Below, in pieces: positions 17,041-26,109 of a stretch of DNA of 64,000 bases (position 1 is the first letter of the stretch; the number at the start of each line of letters is the position of its first letter). The stretch is from positions 21,665 to 85,664 of the forward strand of contig CAZNOO010000007.1 of NCBI GenBank assembly GCA_964574705.1, written 5' to 3'. This stretch comes from JAHIVB01 sp964574705 (GTDB lineage: Bacteria; Bacillota_I; Bacilli_A; Izemoplasmatales; Hujiaoplasmataceae). The notes below the pieces were generated by a model that was not told where the DNA came from, made no database searches, and saw only the letters and a list, made by a program, of their open reading frames with translations. The position numbers and the translations under genes were made by a program.

Positions 17041-18402
17041 TTATTTTAGTTTAAGAAGGGTGACGCTTTCAACACTTGATGTATGAGGAAACATATCGAT
17101 GGGTTGGATGTATTCAACTTCATACATTGTGCTTAAATCTGCTAAATTCTTTGCTAGTGTGGACGGATTGCATGAGACGTAAATGAGCCGTTTAATTTTA
17201 GCTTCCATCAATGCATTGATGACGGAATGATCAAGTCCGCTCCGAGGAGGGTCAAATATGATTATATCTGGCTTATCTCCAGAGAGCAATATTCTTGGAA
17301 GTGCACCTTCCACATGTTCCGCAACCATTTCTACATTTTTGATTCCATTGATTTTAGCATTTTCTTTTGCGTCTTTAATAGATGGAACGGAGTAGTCTAT
17401 ACCGTATACAAATCTAGCTTTTTTGGCAAGTTTCAAAGAAGTAATGCCAATTCCGCTATAGCAATCAATAATGGTCTCAATTCCTGTTAAATTCGCAGCT
17501 TTTTCAATTTCGCGATACAGTATTTCCATCTGTCTCGAATTTAGTTGGTGAAATGCATCAGGAGAAATTTTGATTTTCAATCCTTCAAATTCATCCGTGA
17601 TGTGTTTCTCACCTGCAATAAAGTCGACTGTTTTTCCAAATATCAATGTCGAATTTTTGCGATTGACACTATAAGATACAGATCTAATTTCAGGATGAAT
17701 TTCCATGATTTCTTTAGCAACTTGAAGCAAAACTTTATCGTATTTAGCCACGATAAAAGTGACGCTCGCTTCATTTGTTTTTTCTAGGTATCTCGTAACC
17801 AAGTGAAGCAAAATTCCTTCTTTATTTAAATGATCGTTGGCTACAACTTGGTGTTTTCTCATTGCGGATAAAACTGACTTGTTGATGGAATTAACCATAG
17901 GGTGTTGGACGATGCACTCGTCTACATACACAAAGTGGTTCGTTCCAGGTTCATACAACCCGAGACAAAGTCCGAAATTTAAATTTCTAAAGGGCATTTG
18001 AGATTTGTTTCTGTAACCAAAATGGTTTTCCATTCCCAAAGTCTTTTTAATAAGTGAATCCGTATTTTTTAGATCAGTATATCTTGCCAAAGATTGTCTT
18101 AATATGCTTTTCTTTATTTTCAATTGTTCAACGTAATCAATGTGCTGCATTTGACATCCGCCACATTTATCAAAAAACTTACATGGAGGAACAACTCTCT
18201 TGGTGGAGACTCTATCGACGGAATCCAATTTTGCGATTGCATATCCGGTTTTCATATCGGTGATTTCACAATTGACAACTTCTTTTAAGATTGCGCCGGA
18301 AACAAAAATGGCCAATTTGTTATAATAGCCAATCCCCTCTCCATTTATTCCTTGTTTTCTGATTTCAAGTTTGATTTTGTCGCCTGTGTTCAGAGTGTAC
18401 AT
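17041..18402 (-). CDS. 23S rRNA m5U methyltransferase RlmD/RlmCD family, copy 1
   Basis: This SAM-dependent enzyme would methylate a uridine in 23S rRNA (U747/U1939 type). It has an N-terminal TRAM domain, four Fe-S cysteines (CKFFDKCGGCQ plus a preceding or following partner), SAM motifs IDCYSGIGITSL and FDPPRSGLD, and the catalytic Cys in YVSCNPSTLAKNL. ATG 18402 (MYTLNTGD) is preferred. TTG 18408, two codons upstream, lies inside the GGTGGTGAT ribosome binding site. It is the first gene of the fhs operon. A paralogue lies at 41989-43344. Confidence 0.9.
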   Translation of the reverse strand: MYTLNTGDKIKLEIRKQGINGEGIGYYNKLAIFVSGAILKEVVNCEITDMKTGYAIAKLDSVDRVSTKRVVPPCKFFDKCGGCQMQHIDYVEQLKIKKSILRQSLARYTDLKNTDSLIKKTLGMENHFGYRNKSQMPFRNLNFGLCLGLYEPGTNHFVYVDECIVQHPMVNSINKSVLSAMRKHQVVANDHLNKEGILLHLVTRYLEKTNEASVTFIVAKYDKVLLQVAKEIMEIHPEIRSVSYSVNRKNSTLIFGKTVDFIAGEKHITDEFEGLKIKISPDAFHQLNSRQMEILYREIEKAANLTGIETIIDCYSGIGITSLKLAKKARFVYGIDYSVPSIKDAKENAKINGIKNVEMVAEHVEGALPRILLSGDKPDIIIFDPPRSGLDHSVINALMEAKIKRLIYVSCNPSTLAKNLADLSTMYEVEYIQPIDMFPHTSSVESVTLLKLK

Positions 18403-18422
18403 TCTCAATCACCACCAGTTTA

Positions 18423-18431
18423 ATTATACCA
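18423..18431 (-). promoter_or_regulatory. Extended -10 promoter of rlmD-fhs operon
   Basis: The minus strand reads TGGTATAAT. GGTGGTGAT begins 6 bases later and ATG 18402 follows. The predicted leader is about 14 nt. The promoter abuts the T-run of the capD terminator. Confidence 0.7.
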
Positions 18432-18432
18432 C

Positions 18433-18466
18433 AAAAAAAAGAAATGCATGAGAGGCTCATGCATTT
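18433..18466 (-). terminator. Terminator of the capD-like gene
   Basis: The 11-bp arms 18442-18452 and 18456-18466 (core ATGCATGAG) close a 3-nt loop. Eight Ts follow on the minus strand. Confidence 0.9.
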
Positions 18467-20334
18467 TATTTCTTGATTGTGTATGTCGGTACCAGCTTTT
18501 GAATCATATCTTTGATTTCATCATTCTTCAATTTTTCAAAGGTTTGACGAACTTGTTCCACTTCATCATCTAGATCAATGTCATCATGAGTGGCTTCAAT
18601 AAATATCTTCTTGTTTTCAGTCTTGATGTTATTATTGTTCTCGTCTACGAGAAGCTCTTCAAATAGTTTTTCTCCCGGCCTTAAACCAGTAATCTCAATG
18701 TTGATATCAATATACGGTCTTAAACCACATAACAAAATCATCTTCTCAGCTAAATCGATGATTTTAACGGGTTCACCCATATCAAGGATAAAGATTTCTC
18801 CGCCTTTGGCATACGCAGAAGACTGCAATATTAATCCAACCGCTTCGGGAATAGTCATAAAATAACGAATGATATTCTTATCAGTAACTGTTACGGGTCC
18901 GCCATGTTCTATTTGTTTTTTGAATAGAGGAACGACAGAACCGTTGCTTCCCAAGACGTTTCCAAATCTGACTGCGGAATAATTTGTTTTGGAAATTCGA
19001 TCAAAATACTGCATGGTCATTTCTGCGAATCTTTTTGTAGCTCCCATGACATTCGTTGGTCTTACTGCTTTATCTGAAGAAACGAGAACCATTTTATCAA
19101 CATTGTGCTCACTTGAAAGCTTACAGATGTTATACGTTCCGATAACATTTGTTCTAACGGCTTCAATAGCTGAATCTTCCATCAAAGGAACATGCTTATA
19201 TGCCGCGGCGTGAAATACTAAATTCGGTTTGAAACTAGAAAAAATCTCATTCATACGATCATAATTATAGACGGATCCAATCAATACTTTTCGTTTAGGA
19301 GTTCCGCCTTTTTCATTGAAACAAACCCTATTCAGCTCCATCTGCAAATCGTATATTCCATTTTCGTAGATATCTACCATCAAAATTTCGGATGGGTTGT
19401 ATCTGCAAATTTGTCTTACAAGTTCAGACCCAATAGAGCCTCCAGCACCTGTAATTAAGACTTTTTTACCGACGATAAACTGATGAATTCCTTGATCATC
19501 CAATTCAATAATATCTCTAGATAGCAGATCTTCAACATTGACTTCAAGTAACTGTTTTGGTGCATCTTTTTTGATATTCTTAAATTTAGGAATTCTTTTA
19601 ATCTTAACGGGTTTTTCAGCAATGATTTGTATGATTTCCTGAAAACGGTCTGATTCAATGCTGGCGATAGTGATGATGACCTCTTCAATGTTAAACTTGT
19701 CAATCAATTCAGGGATTGTAGATATCGGTCCATATACTTTATATCCCGACATGAATTTTCCTATTTTCATCGGATCGTCATCTACAAATGCAACGACATG
19801 ATTCGACAGTTCAGGGTTATTAATAATTTCATCCAAAACAAGTTTTCCACCTGCGCCTGCACCAACCAACAAAGTTCTTTTCCCATTTTGCTGCTTTGTG
19901 AACTGAGACAAGTACTTCAATATTCGTTTTAACATCCTTGGAATGGAAATTACAATCAATTCGACAAAGGTTGTAAATATTAAATATATTTCAGGAATAA
20001 ATTGAAAATTGCCAATTGCGAGAAAAAAAATTGCGATTACAAGATTAGTAAGAACTACACCAACGGCAATTCTAAATACTTCGTCGAGTCCGACATTATC
20101 CAAAACCATTTGATACAGTTTCAAAAAGAAATATACAACTATCTTAAATATCACGACAAATGGGAGAATTATGAAGGCTTGCTTTAAATTGAAATTTGCT
20201 ACATCCATCATGTATAACGCCATAATTGCCAAGGCATAAGTCACGCTTATTCCTATAATATCAATCAATATGAATTGATAAACTCTAGCATTCGTCATGG
20301 ATTTAGATTTAGTCTTGGCTTTCATTTTTCCCAT
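18466..20334 (-). CDS. CapD/PglF-type nucleotide-sugar 4,6-dehydratase, membrane-bound
   Basis: This 622-residue protein starts with four membrane segments (about residues 15-130), then a CoA-binding-like Rossmann domain (LLVGAGAGGKLVLDEI), then the SDR dehydratase domain (VLITGAGGSIGSELVRQI) with the SSDKAVRPTNVMGATKR catalytic region. Such enzymes convert UDP-GlcNAc to the 4-keto-6-deoxy sugar, the first step to bacillosamine or FucNAc units in capsules and glycoproteins. It stands alone between terminators, downstream of the two-component genes. No aminotransferase or glycosyltransferase is nearby. Confidence 0.9.
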   Translation of the reverse strand: MGKMKAKTKSKSMTNARVYQFILIDIIGISVTYALAIMALYMMDVANFNLKQAFIILPFVVIFKIVVYFFLKLYQMVLDNVGLDEVFRIAVGVVLTNLVIAIFFLAIGNFQFIPEIYLIFTTFVELIVISIPRMLKRILKYLSQFTKQQNGKRTLLVGAGAGGKLVLDEIINNPELSNHVVAFVDDDPMKIGKFMSGYKVYGPISTIPELIDKFNIEEVIITIASIESDRFQEIIQIIAEKPVKIKRIPKFKNIKKDAPKQLLEVNVEDLLSRDIIELDDQGIHQFIVGKKVLITGAGGSIGSELVRQICRYNPSEILMVDIYENGIYDLQMELNRVCFNEKGGTPKRKVLIGSVYNYDRMNEIFSSFKPNLVFHAAAYKHVPLMEDSAIEAVRTNVIGTYNICKLSSEHNVDKMVLVSSDKAVRPTNVMGATKRFAEMTMQYFDRISKTNYSAVRFGNVLGSNGSVVPLFKKQIEHGGPVTVTDKNIIRYFMTIPEAVGLILQSSAYAKGGEIFILDMGEPVKIIDLAEKMILLCGLRPYIDINIEITGLRPGEKLFEELLVDENNNNIKTENKKIFIEATHDDIDLDDEVEQVRQTFEKLKNDEIKDMIQKLVPTYTIKK

Positions 20335-20441
20335 AAGTACAAATCTCCCAAAGAATATTTAATATAATCTGTATCAATTCTATCACAATCCAAGACTTAT
20401 TTCAATAAACTAGCAAGGAATTCAACAAATCATTAAAAGGT

Positions 20442-20470
20442 AAAAAAAGAGCTGAAAATATCAGCTCTTT
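20442..20470 (-). terminator. Terminator of the two-component operon
   Basis: AAAGAGCTGA (20446-20455) and TCAGCTCTTT (20461-20470) close a 5-nt loop, followed by a seven-T run on the minus strand. Confidence 0.9.
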
Positions 20471-22041
20471 TCAATCTTTGGTATGTCAAAATAAAATATA
20501 GTGCCCTCTTCAGCGTTCTTTACACCAAATGGATAACCAAGTGCCTCAAGAATGTTCTTTACGATGCTTAATCCCAGGCCTTGTCCGCCATAACTTCTGG
20601 TTCTTGCTTTGTCTACTTTGTAGAAACTGTCCCAAATGTGCTCAACATCTTTTTGAGGGATATGCTTGCCAGAATTATAGACTTCTACATGAATATCTTT
20701 ATTTGGATTTTCTGAAACTGAAATTGAAATTATCTTTTTATCGTTAACGTGATTTAATGCATTACTTATAAAGTTTGACATTACTGTTTGCAAGTGGTCA
20801 TAGTCGGAACGAATGATTCTGTCGTCAATAAATCTCTCAACAACAACGCCCGCCTCATCAAACTTCATCTTGAACAAGTGAATAGTGTCATCGATTAATC
20901 GAGAAATTGAGAACTCAGACAAGTTCACATCAAGCGCGCCGCTTTCCAACTGACTCAGCTTCAACATACCCATTACCAGTTTGTTCATCTTGTTTGATTC
21001 ATCCATGATGATTTCAAGATACTCATCGATTGTATGCTGATCAAGGCCTGATAGCTTCAAGGCTTCAGAATATCCAAGAATCAATGAAATCGGAGTCTTG
21101 AGTTCATGAGAAGCGCTAGCGATAAACTCTTTTCTCATATTGTCAATCTTGGTTTTAAGTTCAATGTCTGCAGAAAGTTGTTTGTTTGCCGTCTGCAAGT
21201 CGGAAATCGACTTCTCAAGTTGAGTACTCATTTTATTAATACTATCACCTAGAACACCAAGTTCATCACTGGAAGTAATGTCGACCTTTTTCGAAAAGTC
21301 AAGGCTTGCCATGTTCTTTGTGACTTCTGTAATTTCAAGTATGGGGTTCGTAAATTTGTAACTTGCAAAATAAACAATAATAGCTGCTAAAAGCATAAAG
21401 GCAATTCCAACAAAAATCGTAAAGGAATTGAATACACCTACGCTATCTTGAATCGATTGAATCGTCACAGCGAAAATATAGTATAGATTTAGACCGTCAG
21501 GTTCTTCCTTTTCAACCAAAAGACTTAGCAATTGAATATCATCACTGTTCTGCCCTGGATTTGGAGTCAGATTCGCAGAATATAAGGTGTATCCCTCAAT
21601 GGCATAACTCTCTTGGTTATCCACCAAGGTCATAAATGATTCTTCATTTTCCGTAGAGAAGTCCCTTAAGATTAGCGCAATTACACTGTCACGAATCGAG
21701 AATTGGTTTCCGTATACTCGCTCATAAGGAACAGGAAGAAGTTCAAAATTATTTCCTCCACCAAACGGATTTTCAATTACACCATCTTCTAAACTTGCTT
21801 GTTTCAATATTTGAATACTGATGTTGTATTTGTTTTCAACATCGAGTACATCGCTAAATAGATCAGTGTCTTCAATATCAATACTTTTGACTTCTTTGAA
21901 TGCGGATAACAAGGAATCCTGTCTTTGATGGATATAATAAGATTCCAAATAAGTATTGCTGAGAATGATTAAAGCAACGATGAAGGATAAAAAAATACTG
22001 TATGTTACAAAGAAAAGATTGCTTTTAATCGATGTTTTCAT
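20461..22041 (-). CDS. Sensor histidine kinase
   Basis: This 526-residue membrane kinase has a first membrane helix at about residues 9-28, an extracytoplasmic sensor region of roughly 175 residues, and a second helix at about 205-228. HAMP, HisKA (phospho-acceptor His312 in SASHELKTP) and HATPase (NFISNALNH, GQGLGLSIV) follow. Overall order matches the PhoR/ResE class. The sensor region is not recognisable and gives no clue to the signal. The gene overlaps the response regulator by 17 bp. It lies between the CpsBCD-like genes and capD, so envelope-polysaccharide control is a contextual inference. Confidence 0.9.
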   Translation of the reverse strand: MKTSIKSNLFFVTYSIFLSFIVALIILSNTYLESYYIHQRQDSLLSAFKEVKSIDIEDTDLFSDVLDVENKYNISIQILKQASLEDGVIENPFGGGNNFELLPVPYERVYGNQFSIRDSVIALILRDFSTENEESFMTLVDNQESYAIEGYTLYSANLTPNPGQNSDDIQLLSLLVEKEEPDGLNLYYIFAVTIQSIQDSVGVFNSFTIFVGIAFMLLAAIIVYFASYKFTNPILEITEVTKNMASLDFSKKVDITSSDELGVLGDSINKMSTQLEKSISDLQTANKQLSADIELKTKIDNMRKEFIASASHELKTPISLILGYSEALKLSGLDQHTIDEYLEIIMDESNKMNKLVMGMLKLSQLESGALDVNLSEFSISRLIDDTIHLFKMKFDEAGVVVERFIDDRIIRSDYDHLQTVMSNFISNALNHVNDKKIISISVSENPNKDIHVEVYNSGKHIPQKDVEHIWDSFYKVDKARTRSYGGQGLGLSIVKNILEALGYPFGVKNAEEGTIFYFDIPKIEKS

Positions 22042-22714
22042 TTTCTATATCGAGACGATACCCTACGCTTCTGACTGTAGAAATATAAGAACCAGTCTGC
22101 CCTAGCTTGGCGCGAAGCTGCTTAATGTGCGTGTCTACAGTCCTCAAATCGCCAAAATAGTCGTAATTCCAAACAGCATTTAATATTTTATCCCTCGATA
22201 AAGCAATTCCTTTATTGTCTATGAAGTATTTCAATAATTCAAATTCTTTTGGAGTCAATTCTATTTTATTACCGTCAACAAAAACTTCTCTTGCAGAAAG
22301 AGATACTTTAATTTTACCAAATACAAGTTCTTCAAACTCATTCAGTTCTTTCTTAAGTAAGTTTTTGACTCTCGCCATCAGTACGGTCGGTGAGAAAGGT
22401 TTCGTTACATAATCGTTAGCGCCAAGTTTGAATCCCTTCAATTGATCATACTCGTCACTTCTTGCTGTAAGCATGACGACTGGCACTGAAGAAAACTCTC
22501 TAATTCGTTCCAAAACAAACCATCCGTCATATTTTGGCATCATGACATCCAAAATAACTAAATCCACTTTTACTTTGGATTCAAACAGAATGTCAATGGC
22601 CTCTTCTCCGTCTTCGGCTTCTAACACTTTATAACCTTCACGGTGTAAAAAATCTGACAACAATTTGCGGATTCTATACTCGTCATCCGCTACTAATACA
22701 TGAATATTCTTCAT
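22025..22714 (-). CDS. OmpR/PhoB-family response regulator
   Basis: The start ATG 22714 (MKNIHVLVADDEYRIRKL) fits the family. The open frame extends to 22864, but those 50 residues are unlike any receiver domain and overlap the promoter and palindrome. The 229-residue protein has a receiver domain with phospho-acceptor Asp56 in VILDVMMP and Lys in VTKPFSP. The C-terminal winged helix contains ELTPKEFELLKYF and VDTHIKQLRAKL. It is transcribed with the kinase. The ribosome binding site (GAAGGA) is rather far upstream, so the exact start is uncertain by a few codons. Confidence 0.9.
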   Translation of the reverse strand: MKNIHVLVADDEYRIRKLLSDFLHREGYKVLEAEDGEEAIDILFESKVKVDLVILDVMMPKYDGWFVLERIREFSSVPVVMLTARSDEYDQLKGFKLGANDYVTKPFSPTVLMARVKNLLKKELNEFEELVFGKIKVSLSAREVFVDGNKIELTPKEFELLKYFIDNKGIALSRDKILNAVWNYDYFGDLRTVDTHIKQLRAKLGQTGSYISTVRSVGYRLDIENENID

Positions 22715-22781
22715 AAATACATCACACATCCTTCGAAAATAAAAGACTTTAGTAAGCCTTAAATCATAGTTATTTAAATCT

Positions 22782-22810
22782 ATTTTAAGCATTAATTGCA
22801 TAATTTGCAA
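22782..22810 (-). promoter_or_regulatory. Promoter of the two-component operon
   Basis: The minus strand has TTGCAA (22810-22805), a 17-bp spacer and TAAAAT (22787-22782). The predicted leader is about 60 nt. Confidence 0.6.
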
Positions 22811-22813
22811 GGA

Positions 22814-22835
22814 AAGGTGTGAAATCACACACCTT
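22814..22835. promoter_or_regulatory. Palindrome abutting the -35 of the two-component promoter
   Basis: AAGGTGTG and CACACCTT form a perfect 8-bp dyad around 6 bp, three bases upstream of the -35. An alternative inner dyad is GTGTGA-N2-TCACAC. No U-tract follows, so a protein-binding site is more likely than a terminator. The binding factor is unknown. Confidence 0.55.
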
Positions 22836-22948
22836 GTTATATTCCTAGTAAAGGATTCAAACAATCATAGGGGGGAATGTAATGACTTTACCATAATGGA
22901 ATATTACAAAACCATTATAATCAAGAATTATGTTGGATTTGTGATAAA

Positions 22949-22984
22949 GAAAAAAATCAAGCACGAATATATCATGCTTGATTT
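22949..22984 (-). terminator. Terminator of the Wzz-CpsD-CpsB operon
   Basis: AAATCAAGCA (22954-22963) and TGCTTGATTT (22975-22984) enclose an 11-nt loop. A T-run follows on the minus strand, and the hairpin overlaps the cpsB stop region. Confidence 0.8.
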
Positions 22985-23670
22985 AAAATAATTGAATTAT
23001 GAAATAGGTGTTCTGCTGTTGCTTTCCCGAACTTTTTTTGAACATAGAGATATGCATCTAACATATAGTTTGTACGAAAGGCATGAATGTCAGAAGAAAT
23101 GAAATCTACCAACCCCGCCTTAATCAATTTAAGAGCGGTTTTTTTCAGTTGAGCGCCTCTCGCTCCAATGACCGAGGCAGCATTGACTTGAATCAAGGCT
23201 CCCATTTTTTTCATGATCTTATAATCATTGAAATCCTTTATGTACTGGTATCGTTCTATATGTGCAATGATTGGTGTATACCCCATAGAAGTCATATTGT
23301 GGATGGATTCAGCGAAGTCTTCTTCCTCTTCTTCGGTCGCAAATTCAATTAAAACCATTTTTGATTTTCCTAAAGGGATAACCGTATGATTTCTTAATTT
23401 GTCAATTGAAGAAAAATTATAGTATATTTCGTTTCCTAGATGCAAATGAATCGGCATCTGTCTTTTTTCAACTTCAGTCTTGAATAATTCAAATACTTTC
23501 AGGTTTTCTTCATGAGATGATAAGTAATTCCTCGATTTCATATAGTGAGGAGTTAAAAACACATCTGTCACACCAAACTTAATTTCTTCCTGCAATAGTT
23601 TTAGAGAAGTTTCTAAGTCCTCTGATCCGTCATCAACGAACGGAAGTATATGAGTGTGAATATCAATCAC
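22972..23670 (-). CDS. CpsB/YwqE-type tyrosine-protein phosphatase (PHP fold)
   Basis: This protein dephosphorylates bacterial tyrosine kinases that govern capsule synthesis. It is a metal-dependent PHP-domain phosphatase with IDIHTHILPFVDDG at the start, FLTPHY, EIYY and IIAHIERY, and late metal ligands in ISSDIHAF. GTG 23670 is preferred because it gives the family-typical MIDIHTH start 6 nt after AGGTG. The open frame begins at GTG 23679, directly after the kinase stop codon. It is the third gene after the Wzz-like and kinase genes. Confidence 0.88.
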   Translation of the reverse strand: MIDIHTHILPFVDDGSEDLETSLKLLQEEIKFGVTDVFLTPHYMKSRNYLSSHEENLKVFELFKTEVEKRQMPIHLHLGNEIYYNFSSIDKLRNHTVIPLGKSKMVLIEFATEEEEEDFAESIHNMTSMGYTPIIAHIERYQYIKDFNDYKIMKKMGALIQVNAASVIGARGAQLKKTALKLIKAGLVDFISSDIHAFRTNYMLDAYLYVQKKFGKATAEHLFHNSIILNQA

Positions 23671-23679
23671 AAAAATCAC

Positions 23680-24384
23680 CTACTCCGAGTCTGTTGTGGA
23701 ATGATATCCGTAGTAATGATAATCTTTATAATAACCAATTCTAGACTTGCGAACATCGATGTTTGCCAATACGGCTCCAATGACATTTGCATTGTTAAAT
23801 CTTAATTGATTCAAGCCTTCTTTCGCAGCATCTTTCTTTGTTTTGTTATAAGCCACTACATATACGACTCCATCAACATACTTGCTGATTAAGAGCGGAT
23901 CCGTTACAGACAAAACGGGAGGAGAATCCACGACAATATAATCGTATTCTTTTCTTAAAGAGTCAATCAGAGCTGATGCTTTATGAGAATCCAAAATAAT
24001 ATTTGGGTAAGATAAATGCTTTCCGGTTAACAAAATATCAATTTTCGACTCATCATGAATGATTAACTCGTGAAAATCAACATCATTTGTGATGTAATCA
24101 TAAAATCCCTTATCGTTAACTTGATGAAACGCTCTGTGAATCTTTGGTCTTCTTAAGTCAAAGTCGACAATAATTACTTTTTTTCCTTTTTCAGCATAAA
24201 CCGCCGCAAGATTGATTGCAGTTGTTGTTTTTCCATCTTCCGGCGTAGCAGAAGTGCATTGTATCACTTGAAGAGGTTTATCAATGGATGTAATTGCAAT
24301 GTTCAGTTCAAGTTTGCGGTACGCTTCGGCTTCTCTTGAATTCGGTGTTTCGATAACAACGTTTCTATATTCAAAAAATTCCAT
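23680..24384 (-). CDS. CpsD/CapB-type bacterial tyrosine kinase
   Basis: This 234-residue BY-kinase has Walker A TPEDGKTTTAINLA, Walker A' VIIVDFDLRRPK and Walker B IVVDSPPVLSVTDP. The C-terminal tyrosine cluster (GYYKDYHYYGYHS) is the autophosphorylation site. It works with the separate membrane activator encoded just upstream, the Firmicute arrangement, to set polysaccharide chain length. Gene junctions are immediate on both sides, so the three genes form one transcription unit. Confidence 0.92.
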   Translation of the reverse strand: MEFFEYRNVVIETPNSREAEAYRKLELNIAITSIDKPLQVIQCTSATPEDGKTTTAINLAAVYAEKGKKVIIVDFDLRRPKIHRAFHQVNDKGFYDYITNDVDFHELIIHDESKIDILLTGKHLSYPNIILDSHKASALIDSLRKEYDYIVVDSPPVLSVTDPLLISKYVDGVVYVVAYNKTKKDAAKEGLNQLRFNNANVIGAVLANIDVRKSRIGYYKDYHYYGYHSTTDSE

Positions 24385-25128
24385 CTAGTCCACCAGCTTT
24401 CTTTCTTTGATTGTTCCTGGCACAGCTGCTATTACATTGACCTTCAGATGTTTTTCTAACTCTTGCGTGCTTTGGAATTTATTGTTGAATAATTCTTTAA
24501 CAAAAACAATTCCCAAAGACAAAATGCCTCCAAGAAGAACACTGATCACAACGTTCAAAAACTTATTGGGAGAGGTTGGATTGTTATCGACAGTTGCAAC
24601 GTCAAGAACTTTTAATTTGTTTTGAAGTAGAACATAACCATTCTCCTCGTCATTTGCAATCAGAATCGAATTTTCAACCAGTCGGTCCGCAATTTCGCTT
24701 GCCAAAGTTGGAGATGCGTTTTCAACTGAAATATAAATAATCAGAACACTCGTACTGCTAGATACTGAAATGCTGTTTTGCAACGATTGGATCGAATAAC
24801 CTTCCGGTAAATCTGCTACATCAGCAAGTACTGTGCTTAAAACTTTTTCAGAAACAACAAACTCCTTATATGTTGCAATCAGGTTTTGTGCAACATAAAT
24901 TGCGGATTGTTCTGAAGTTGTTTGCTGTGTGACATCCACTTGCACCATAATCGAAGTTTCTGCGGTGTATTGTGGAGTAACAATCACAAAGGTATATACA
25001 ATACCAATGACGGTTACCCATAGTGTTACAAAAAACACCAGCAAAATATTGTTCCATATAATTCTGAACAAATCAGATAGTGTAATTCCTTCCTCTACAA
25101 AAGCTTCTTGTTGATTCATTTCATCCAT
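24385..25128 (-). CDS. Wzz/CapA-type chain-length regulator and kinase activator
   Basis: This 247-residue membrane protein has two membrane helices (about residues 27-50 and 203-224) flanking an extracytoplasmic domain with the Wzz pattern PQYTAETSIMV. The PTSPNKFLNVVIS motif sits just before the second helix. The short cytoplasmic C-terminus would activate the adjacent CpsD-like kinase. It is the first gene of the operon, behind a promoter at 25172-25200. No polymerase, flippase or glycosyltransferase gene accompanies it in this window. Confidence 0.88.
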   Translation of the reverse strand: MDEMNQQEAFVEEGITLSDLFRIIWNNILLVFFVTLWVTVIGIVYTFVIVTPQYTAETSIMVQVDVTQQTTSEQSAIYVAQNLIATYKEFVVSEKVLSTVLADVADLPEGYSIQSLQNSISVSSSTSVLIIYISVENASPTLASEIADRLVENSILIANDEENGYVLLQNKLKVLDVATVDNNPTSPNKFLNVVISVLLGGILSLGIVFVKELFNNKFQSTQELEKHLKVNVIAAVPGTIKERKLVD

Positions 25129-25171
25129 AATAATTCTCCAATCTTATAAGAAATAAAAAGGTCTATTCAAT

Positions 25172-25200
25172 ATTTTACAATAGTTTCCGAAAAAACACAA
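25172..25200 (-). promoter_or_regulatory. Promoter of the Wzz-CpsD-CpsB operon
   Basis: The minus strand has TTGTGT (25200-25195), a 17-bp spacer and TAAAAT (25177-25172). The predicted leader is about 37 nt. Confidence 0.55.
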
Positions 25201-25215
25201 CGGAATCAATTCAGA

Positions 25216-26082
25216 TCAATAACTGATTACAGCTGAAGCGAGAGCGATAAGCCCTAAAATCAAAGTATACACTGCAAAGTAAATTAGTTTTCCTTGTCTG
25301 AACCATTTAAATATATATTTCAATGAAAATCTGGTTGCTAAGATGCTAAAAACGAAGGCTGACCCGTATAAAATATATAATAGCGGGTTGGATGTATCGA
25401 AACCAATATCATAATGCGCCGGATCAATGAACCATGGGATTAGTTTATAGAAAAACGCCCCAATTGATATTGGAATATATAGCATCAGTGAAAACGTCAA
25501 TGCCGTGTCCATCGATATCTTTCTTAACAAACCAGTAGAAGTGGTAATTCCGCTTCTGGAAAGCCCAGGAATCATTGAGAAAGGTTGAATCAATCCTATA
25601 ACGATGGCGTCTCTAAATGATAAGTGTTGATTGACATGTTTTTGAGGAGCAAATCTAACAATATATAGAAAAGTCGACGTAATTAATAACCCAACTGCGA
25701 CAACAAACAAAGAGTATTGCTGGTAAAATGCATCAAGCGGATTTTCAAATAGGACTCCCATAATTCCAAAAGGAATTGTAGCAATCACAATTTTCAATGC
25801 ATAATAAAAATCCTCTTTAGACTCTGGCCTTGAACCCTTCCTAAAGATAAAACGAAATGAGTTCACAATCAATCTGGCTAATAATGTGCGGAAATAGTAT
25901 GCAATTGCTATCAATGAGCCCAAATTGACTAAAATCAAAAACAAAATACCTGTATCTGCATTTATGTTCAACAATGCCTGTGACAATGCAACATGCCCAC
26001 TGGAGGAAATCGGCAAGACTTCTGTCACCCCTTGGACAATGCCCAGAAAAATATATTTGAGTAACTCTACCACAAATGTCAT
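25216..26082 (-). CDS. uppP: Undecaprenyl-diphosphatase UppP/BacA, copy 1
   Basis: This 288-residue polytopic phosphatase recycles undecaprenyl pyrophosphate for wall and polysaccharide synthesis. Catalytic motifs are QGVTEVLPISSSGH near the N-terminus and PGLSRSGITTS in the middle. Eight or so membrane segments and the length fit the BacA family. It lies directly downstream of a second uppP-like gene on the same strand, and shortly upstream of the Wzz operon promoter. The presence of lipid-carrier recycling implies wall or capsule synthesis. Confidence 0.93.
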   Translation of the reverse strand: MTFVVELLKYIFLGIVQGVTEVLPISSSGHVALSQALLNINADTGILFLILVNLGSLIAIAYYFRTLLARLIVNSFRFIFRKGSRPESKEDFYYALKIVIATIPFGIMGVLFENPLDAFYQQYSLFVVAVGLLITSTFLYIVRFAPQKHVNQHLSFRDAIVIGLIQPFSMIPGLSRSGITTSTGLLRKISMDTALTFSLMLYIPISIGAFFYKLIPWFIDPAHYDIGFDTSNPLLYILYGSAFVFSILATRFSLKYIFKWFRQGKLIYFAVYTLILGLIALASAVISY

Positions 26083-26109
26083 ATCATGTTCCTGCTTTCA
26101 ATTGTGTTC

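Noticed and set aside
22715..22864. 50-residue N-terminal extension of the response regulator
   Set aside because: It spans the promoter and palindrome and does not resemble a receiver domain. The family start is at 22714.
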